In this document: positions 59,917-64,000 of the stretch, in pieces
How positions within the stretch are numbered: the first letter of the stretch is position 1
Layout: each line of letters begins with the position of its first letter
NCBI GenBank assembly: GCA_002255925.1
Contig: NKIH01000001.1
Span: 248,001 to 312,000, forward strand
Reading direction: 5' to 3'
Source of the DNA: Burkholderiales bacterium PBB6
GTDB taxonomy: Bacteria; Pseudomonadota; Gammaproteobacteria; Burkholderiales; Burkholderiaceae_C
DNA length: 64,000 nucleotides
Translations under genes and position numbers: made by a program
Notes under the pieces: generated by a model
What the model was told of the DNA's origin: nothing
Seen by the model: only the letters and a program-made list of their open reading frames with translations
Databases searched by the model: none

Positions 59917-60093
59917 TCAACGCTTCTGGTCGGCCTTCATCAGGCGGGCCAGGGTGCGGCGGTCGCAGCCGACCATGGCCGACCAGAACGGTTCAAACTT
60001 CTGGCCCTTGTCCGAAAAAGGTTCGCTGCGGAAGCGTTCCTGGCGGGTGGAGGGCTGGTTGGCGAGCGATGACTTTTGCATGTTCGTATCCAT
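59917..60093 (-). CDS. Small uncharacterised protein of 58 residues
   Basis: A short frame from ATG 60093 (or 60081) to TGA at 59917, with typical codon bias. It reads ...NQPSTRQERFRSEPFSDKGQ, then FEPFWSAMVGCDRRTLARLM and ends KADQKR. It is basic, has one Cys and no membrane segment. It is not part of a neighbouring gene. Function unknown; the tail of charged helix after CDRRTLARL could bind a nucleic acid or protein. Confidence 0.6.
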   Translation of the reverse strand: MDTNMQKSSLANQPSTRQERFRSEPFSDKGQKFEPFWSAMVGCDRRTLARLMKADQKR

Positions 60094-60354
60094 TCAACGA
60101 CCGGCCCCGTCTTGTTGATGGCGGGCTGCCGTACGATCACAACGCAGCCTCTGGCCGGCTGGATGACAGCGGATGCAAAAAAATATGAAAAAAACTGGAA
60201 CTCTGTGAAGCGCCGGCCGAACCGGGGTTGAAGGCATCCGTGAATGTGAGCGCATGCTCTGTCTGCGTGGCTTATGAAATATGGGATTTCCTGATTTCGA
60301 TGGATCCTGCCCGGCCCGCGCTGACCACCTTCGGCGACGGGCATACTTCACCGC

Positions 60355-61935
60355 ATGAACGTGTTGACCCCGGCGCAGGCAGCGCAATTGATCCAGAACG
60401 GCCAGACCGTGGCCTGTGCCGGCTTCGTTGGCGTGGGCCATGCCGAGGCGGTGACCCGGGCGCTGGAAACCCGTTTTCTGGCCACCGGCTTCCCTCAAGA
60501 CCTGACCCTGTATTACGGCGCAGGGCAGGGCGACCGGGCTCACCGCGGCGTCAATCATTTCGGCCATGCGGGCATGGTGAAACGCATCATTGGCGGACAC
60601 TGGATCTCGGCGCCCAAGCTTGGTGCGCTGGTGAATGCTGACGCCGTGGAAGCCTGGAACCTGCCGCAAGGGGTGATCTGCCAGCTCTTCCGCGCCACGG
60701 CTGGTGGCAAGCCTGGCGTGCTGACGCCGGTGGGCCTGCACACCTTCGTCGACCCGCGCAGGGACGGCGGGCGGCTGACGCCGCGCACGGCAACGTCGGC
60801 GCTGGAGCCGCGCGTCACGCTGATGCCCGTCAATGGCCAGGAGATGCTGTTCTACCCGGCCTTGCCCGTGGACGTGGCGCTGATCCGCGGTGGCACCTGC
60901 GATGAAAACGGCAACCTGTGCACCGACGGCGAGCCGTTTCACCAAGATTTGCTGACGCTGGCCCAGGCGGCCCACAACAGCGGCGGCATCGTCATCGCCC
61001 AGGTGCGTCGGGTGGTGCCCGCCGGCACGCTCGACCCCAACGCCGTGAAGGTGCCCGGCATCCTGATCGACCACCTGGTGATCGCTGAGGACCCGGACGA
61101 CCACTGGATGACTTACGGTGAGCGCCACAACCCGGCCTACTGGCAGCGGCCGGTGGATGCGCCGATGCCTGCGCAAGACCCGGCCGGGGCCACGCTGCTG
61201 CCGCTGGACGTGCGCAAGGTCATCCAGCGCCGCGCCTTGCTGGAGTTGCAGCGGCTGGAGGCGCCGGTGGTCAACCTGGGCGTGGGCATGCCGGCGGGCC
61301 TCGGCGCCATCGCCCGCGAGGAAGGCCACACCGGCTTCACCCTGACCGTGGAGGCCGGCCCGGTGGGCGGCACCCCGGCAGACAAGCTCAGCTTCGGCGC
61401 CAGCGCCTACCCGGAAGCCATCATCGACCAGGCCGCGATGTTCGACTTCTACGACGGCGGCGGGCTGGACATCGCCTTCCTCGGCATGGCCGAATTCGAT
61501 GCACTCGGCAACGTGAACGTCAGCCGCTTCGGCGACCGCGTGGCCGGGGTCGGGGGCTTCATCAACATCACCCAGAGCACCCGGCGGCTGGTGTTCATGG
61601 GCACGCTGACGGCGGGCGGGCTGCAGGTCGAGATCGGCGACGGCCGGCTGCGCATCGTGCGCGAAGGCCAGACGACCAAGCTGGTGCCCGCGCTGCAGCA
61701 CCTCAGCTTCAACGGCCCGTACGTGGCCAGCCTGGGCCGCAGCGTGATGGTGATCACCGAGCGTGCCGTGTTCGAGCTGCTGGACGGCCGGCTGACGCTG
61801 ACCGAAGTGGCGCCAGGCATCGACGTGCAGCGCGACGTGCTGGCCGTGTGTGGCGCGCCGGTGGCGGTGGCTGAGCCCCTGCGGTTGATGGATGAGCGGC
61901 TGTTCCGCGAACAGCGCCTGCGCGACGCGGGCTGA
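60355..61935 (+). CDS. Acyl-CoA:carboxylate CoA-transferase, YdiF type
   Basis: Class I CoA-transferase of 526 residues with both domains fused. The N-terminal domain has QTVACAGFVGVGHAEAVTRA and YYGAGQGDRAHRGVNHFGH; the C-terminal domain has NLGVGMPAGLGAIAREEG and the catalytic Glu333 in LTVEAGPVGGTPA, the same position as in E. coli YdiF. It moves CoA between acyl-CoAs and short carboxylates such as acetate or acetoacetate. A 261-base upstream gap is AT-rich near 60175-60200. It precedes the GntR gene on the same strand by 119 bases. Confidence 0.93.
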   Translation: MNVLTPAQAAQLIQNGQTVACAGFVGVGHAEAVTRALETRFLATGFPQDLTLYYGAGQGDRAHRGVNHFGHAGMVKRIIGGHWISAPKLGALVNADAVEAWNLPQGVICQLFRATAGGKPGVLTPVGLHTFVDPRRDGGRLTPRTATSALEPRVTLMPVNGQEMLFYPALPVDVALIRGGTCDENGNLCTDGEPFHQDLLTLAQAAHNSGGIVIAQVRRVVPAGTLDPNAVKVPGILIDHLVIAEDPDDHWMTYGERHNPAYWQRPVDAPMPAQDPAGATLLPLDVRKVIQRRALLELQRLEAPVVNLGVGMPAGLGAIAREEGHTGFTLTVEAGPVGGTPADKLSFGASAYPEAIIDQAAMFDFYDGGGLDIAFLGMAEFDALGNVNVSRFGDRVAGVGGFINITQSTRRLVFMGTLTAGGLQVEIGDGRLRIVREGQTTKLVPALQHLSFNGPYVASLGRSVMVITERAVFELLDGRLTLTEVAPGIDVQRDVLAVCGAPVAVAEPLRLMDERLFREQRLRDAG

Positions 61936-61982
61936 GCCGCCACATTGAGCCGAGCTGAGGTGCCACGCCAGGTTGGCACCGA

Positions 61983-62019
61983 GCTTGCATACAAGCCTTG
62001 CGTACAGGTTTTGCACACA
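61983..62019 (+). promoter_or_regulatory. Three phased TTGC-type repeats upstream of the GntR gene
   Basis: TTGCATACA, TTGCGTACA and TTGCACACA start at 61985, 61998 and 62011, an exact 13-base period. The first is also part of a palindrome GCTTG-CATA-CAAGC (61983-61996). TTGTATACAA-like sites are typical for FadR-type GntR regulators, so these are a likely autoregulatory operator 36 bases before the ATG. Confidence 0.6.
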
Positions 62020-62054
62020 GCCAATCGGCCCATGTGCACCAGCGTGAGGACACC

Positions 62055-62834
62055 ATGGCACCAGAGCCGGGCGACGTGCCCCGCCCCGAATTCATCGCCG
62101 ACAGCATCGTCGACGCCATCCTGGCCGGGCGCCTGTCGCCGGGCGATCGCCTGGGCGAGCAGGCCCTGGCCGATGTGTATGGCGTCAGCCGCACGCTGAT
62201 CCGTGAGGCCCTCGGCCGCCTGGCGGCGCGCGGCATGGTCGAGGTGTCGGCCCGCCGTGGCTGGTTCGTGGTGCAGCCTTCGCCGGTGGAAGCGCGTGAG
62301 GCCTTCGAGGCACGCCTGGCCATCGAGACCGGGCTGCTGCAAAGCCGCCGTGGTGCACTCACTGCAGTGGACGTGGACCGCCTGCGCAGCCATGTGGCGG
62401 ACGAGCAGGCCGCCATCGCCGAGGGGGATGCCGGCCGCCGCAGCTGGCTGCTGGGCGACTTCCATGTGTGCCTGGCCGAGACCTTGGGCAATGCGCTGCT
62501 GGCCGAGATCCTGAAAGACCTCACGGCGCGCACCACGCTGATCGCCACGCTTTACCAATCCACCCACGCCGCGTCGCAGTCGTGCAGCGAGCACGCCGCC
62601 ATCGTTGACGCACTGGCTGCAGGTGATTTGCCACTCGCCGCGCAGCGCCTGCGTGAGCACATCGGCGAGGTGGCCGATCACCTGGGCGCCCCACGCCACC
62701 ACGATGCCTCGCTGCGCCAGGCCCTGGCGCCGGTGCCACAAGCCCAGGCACCACGCCGCCGGCTGTTCACCGATCTCTTGTCCCCCGCTTCTGTTGTTCC
62801 ACCCGTCCCCCACCCTGAGGAGCTTTTGCCATGA
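62055..62834 (+). CDS. GntR-family regulator (FadR/FCD subfamily)
   Basis: Regulator of 259 residues. The N-terminal winged helix-turn-helix is SIVDAILAGRLSPGDRLGEQ with DVYGVSRTLIREALGRLAAR and GMVEVSARRGWFVVQPS. The C-terminal FCD domain is all-helical with metal-site His residues (HVCLAET, SEHAAIVDALA, LREHIGEV). The last 30 residues are Pro/Arg-rich. Its stop overlaps the ATG of the amino acid binding-protein gene by four bases, so it probably controls that transporter and itself, and perhaps the CoA-transferase gene just upstream. Confidence 0.93.
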   Translation: MAPEPGDVPRPEFIADSIVDAILAGRLSPGDRLGEQALADVYGVSRTLIREALGRLAARGMVEVSARRGWFVVQPSPVEAREAFEARLAIETGLLQSRRGALTAVDVDRLRSHVADEQAAIAEGDAGRRSWLLGDFHVCLAETLGNALLAEILKDLTARTTLIATLYQSTHAASQSCSEHAAIVDALAAGDLPLAAQRLREHIGEVADHLGAPRHHDASLRQALAPVPQAQAPRRRLFTDLLSPASVVPPVPHPEELLP

Positions 62835-63631
62835 TCCGTTTCTCCGCCCGTGGCCGCCTGGCTGCCCTGTCGCTGCTGGCCGTGTGCAGCGTGTTCCCCC
62901 TGAGTGCCGCCGCGCAGTCTGCGCTGGACGAGGTGCTGGCTCGCAAGGAAATCCGCATCGCCATCCCGACGGACTTTCCGCCCTACGGCTATGTGGGCAC
63001 CGACATGAAGCCGCAAGGCCTGGACATTGACATGGCGGGCTACATCGCCGGCAAGCTCGGCGTGAAGCTGGAGCTGGTGCCGGTGACCAGCGCGAACCGC
63101 ATCCCCTACCTGCAGACCAAGAAGGCCGATCTGGTGATCTCGACGCTGGGCAAGAACCCGGAGCGCGAGAAGGTGATCGACTTCACCGCGGCGTACTCGC
63201 CGTTTTTCCAGGCGGTGTTCGCCACCAAGTCGCTGCCGGTGAAGGGCGCGGCCGATCTGGCGGGCAAGTCGGTGGGCGTGACGCGCGGCGCCATCGAAGA
63301 CATGGAGCTGTCGAAGATCGCCCCGGCCACGGCCGACATCAAGCGCTTCGAAGACAACAACGCCACCGTGTCGGCGTTTGTCTCGGGCCAGGTGCAGGTG
63401 ATTGCCACCGGCGCCTCGGTGGCCGGCAACATGATCGCCCGCAACCCGCAGCTGGGCACCGAGTTCAAGTTCGTGTTGAAGGAATCGCCCAACCACATCG
63501 GCGTGGCCAAGGGCGAGGACAAGCTGCGCGAGAAGGTGAACGAGATCATCGCCGGCGCCAAGGCCAGCGGTGACCTCGACAAGATGGCCACCCGCTGGCT
63601 GGGCCGTCCGGCCGGCAACCTGCCGAACTGA
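62831..63631 (+). CDS. Polar amino acid ABC transporter substrate-binding protein
   Basis: Periplasmic binding protein of 266 residues with a signal peptide (LAALSLLAVCSVFPLSAAAQ). The PAAT family pattern is present: EIRIAIPTDFPPYGYVGTDM, QGLDIDMAGYIAGKLGVKLE, IPYLQTKKADLVISTLGKNP and VIDFTAAYSPFFQAVF. Such proteins bind amino acids such as glutamate, cystine or arginine-like ligands; the exact ligand is not clear. It follows the GntR gene with a 4-base overlap and precedes its permease by ten bases. Confidence 0.95.
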   Translation: MIRFSARGRLAALSLLAVCSVFPLSAAAQSALDEVLARKEIRIAIPTDFPPYGYVGTDMKPQGLDIDMAGYIAGKLGVKLELVPVTSANRIPYLQTKKADLVISTLGKNPEREKVIDFTAAYSPFFQAVFATKSLPVKGAADLAGKSVGVTRGAIEDMELSKIAPATADIKRFEDNNATVSAFVSGQVQVIATGASVAGNMIARNPQLGTEFKFVLKESPNHIGVAKGEDKLREKVNEIIAGAKASGDLDKMATRWLGRPAGNLPN

Positions 63632-63641
63632 GGCCCCCGCC

Positions 63642-64000
63642 GTGATCACGCTTGATTTCGCGGCGGTGCTGGTGGAGTGGCGCGCCCTGCTGCAGGGCGT
63701 TGCCATGACGCTGGGGCTGACGGCGGTGGCCACGCTGTTGGGGCTGGCGCTGGGCGTGGCCTGCGCCTGGTCTCGGCTGCAGGGGCCGGCTGCCTTGCGC
63801 TGGCTGGCGGCGACGTACGTGGAGCTCATCCGCAACACGCCGTTCATCGTCCAGCTGTTCTTCATCTTCTTCGGGTTGCCCGGCCTGGGCGTTCGGCTCA
63901 GCCCCGAGCAAGCGTCGGTGCTGGCCATGGTGATCAACCTTGGCGCCTACGCCGCGGAAATCATGCGCTCGGGCATCGAGGCCACGCCGCGCGGGCAATT
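63642..64000 (+). CDS. Polar amino acid ABC transporter permease (truncated by window end)
   Basis: Starts with GTG at 63642 and runs off the right edge after ~119 residues. The N-terminal part has the HisM/GlnP pattern: VAMTLGLTAVATLLGLALGV (first helix), YVELIRNTPFIVQLFFIFFG (conserved before the second helix) and NLGAYAAEIMRSGIEATPRG. It forms the membrane channel for the binding protein encoded just upstream. The rest, and probably a second permease and the ATPase, lie beyond the window. Confidence 0.93.
   Translation, partial: MITLDFAAVLVEWRALLQGVAMTLGLTAVATLLGLALGVACAWSRLQGPAALRWLAATYVELIRNTPFIVQLFFIFFGLPGLGVRLSPEQASVLAMVINLGAYAAEIMRSGIEATPRGQ

Noticed and set aside
60160-60200. A-rich tract with a seven-codon frame before the CoA transferase gene, considered as a leader peptide
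   Set aside because: No terminator or regulatory codon run follows, and the frame is too short to support.
1-64000. CRISPR arrays, insertion sequences, prophage genes, rRNA or tRNA genes
   Set aside because: No regularly spaced repeats, transposase or integrase motifs, or RNA gene features were seen; this reading by eye could miss a divergent tRNA.

Overview
The window is high-GC DNA from a betaproteobacterium, almost certainly order Burkholderiales and most like the Leptothrix/Rubrivivax/Ideonella/Roseateles group. This is inferred from gene content and order: mnmG-rsmG-parA-parB, the pilT/pilU pair divergent from a yggS-type gene, rsmI/yraN/diaA/dolP, an Lrp-type gene divergent from putA, and GC-ending codons throughout. 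No rRNA, tRNA, CRISPR array, insertion sequence or prophage was seen. It looks like ordinary chromosome close to the replication origin, because two exact 16-bp parS sites lie inside mnmG and parA and parB follow.

Layout. 1-2.2 kb: the 5' end of a flagellin-like gene and a membrane chemoreceptor with a sigma-28-like promoter. 2.4-8.1 kb: a DUF4397 lipoprotein, an azoR-pirin pair with a divergent LysR regulator, a GNAT acetyltransferase, DUF427 and a possible PD-(D/E)XK protein. 8.3-14.7 kb: a CPPC thioredoxin-fold protein, a glutathione transferase, a cysteine-less glutaredoxin-like protein, and an overlapping hydrolase/NatA/NatB-type operon. 14.7-19.8 kb: a LuxR-type regulator, a 52-codon peptide with a double-glycine-type leader, an HlyD-type adaptor and a C39-peptidase ABC exporter, with two nearly identical lux-box-like palindromes. 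19.8-29.2 kb: a Crp/Fnr regulator with a DUF2892 gene, small proteins, then the origin-proximal block (mnmG, rsmG, LysE-type exporter, parA, argC, hydrolase, parB). 29.5-37.3 kb: prkA-yeaH-spoVR stress operon followed by a coupled RsbQ-like hydrolase and PAS hybrid histidine kinase.

37.3-44.5 kb: FAD-linked oxidase, cobalamin adenosyltransferase, a Phe-rich leader peptide and attenuator before DAHP synthase, tldD, rsmI and yraN. 44.5-51.8 kb: a pirin-osmC pair sitting between yraN and diaA, then dolP, a beta-hydroxyacid dehydrogenase, and the pilT / cyclic-nucleotide-domain / pilU cluster with divergent yggS. 52.2-64 kb: the putR/putA proline catabolic pair, ssb, recQ, an FNR-like regulator, a YdiF-type CoA transferase, and a GntR-regulated polar amino acid ABC uptake system that runs off the end.

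The most interesting system is the LuxR-peptide-exporter locus at 14.7-19.8 kb. The leader matches the C39 consensus position by position and implies a mature peptide of only ten residues. The regulator lacks two usual acyl-homoserine-lactone contact residues, and a lux-box plus extended -10 lies just upstream of the peptide. Other notable signals are the aroG attenuator, the parS sites in mnmG, nested palindromes before rsbQ and a 22-bp perfect palindrome between mnmG and rsmG. All functional names come from reading translations by eye; no database search was run.
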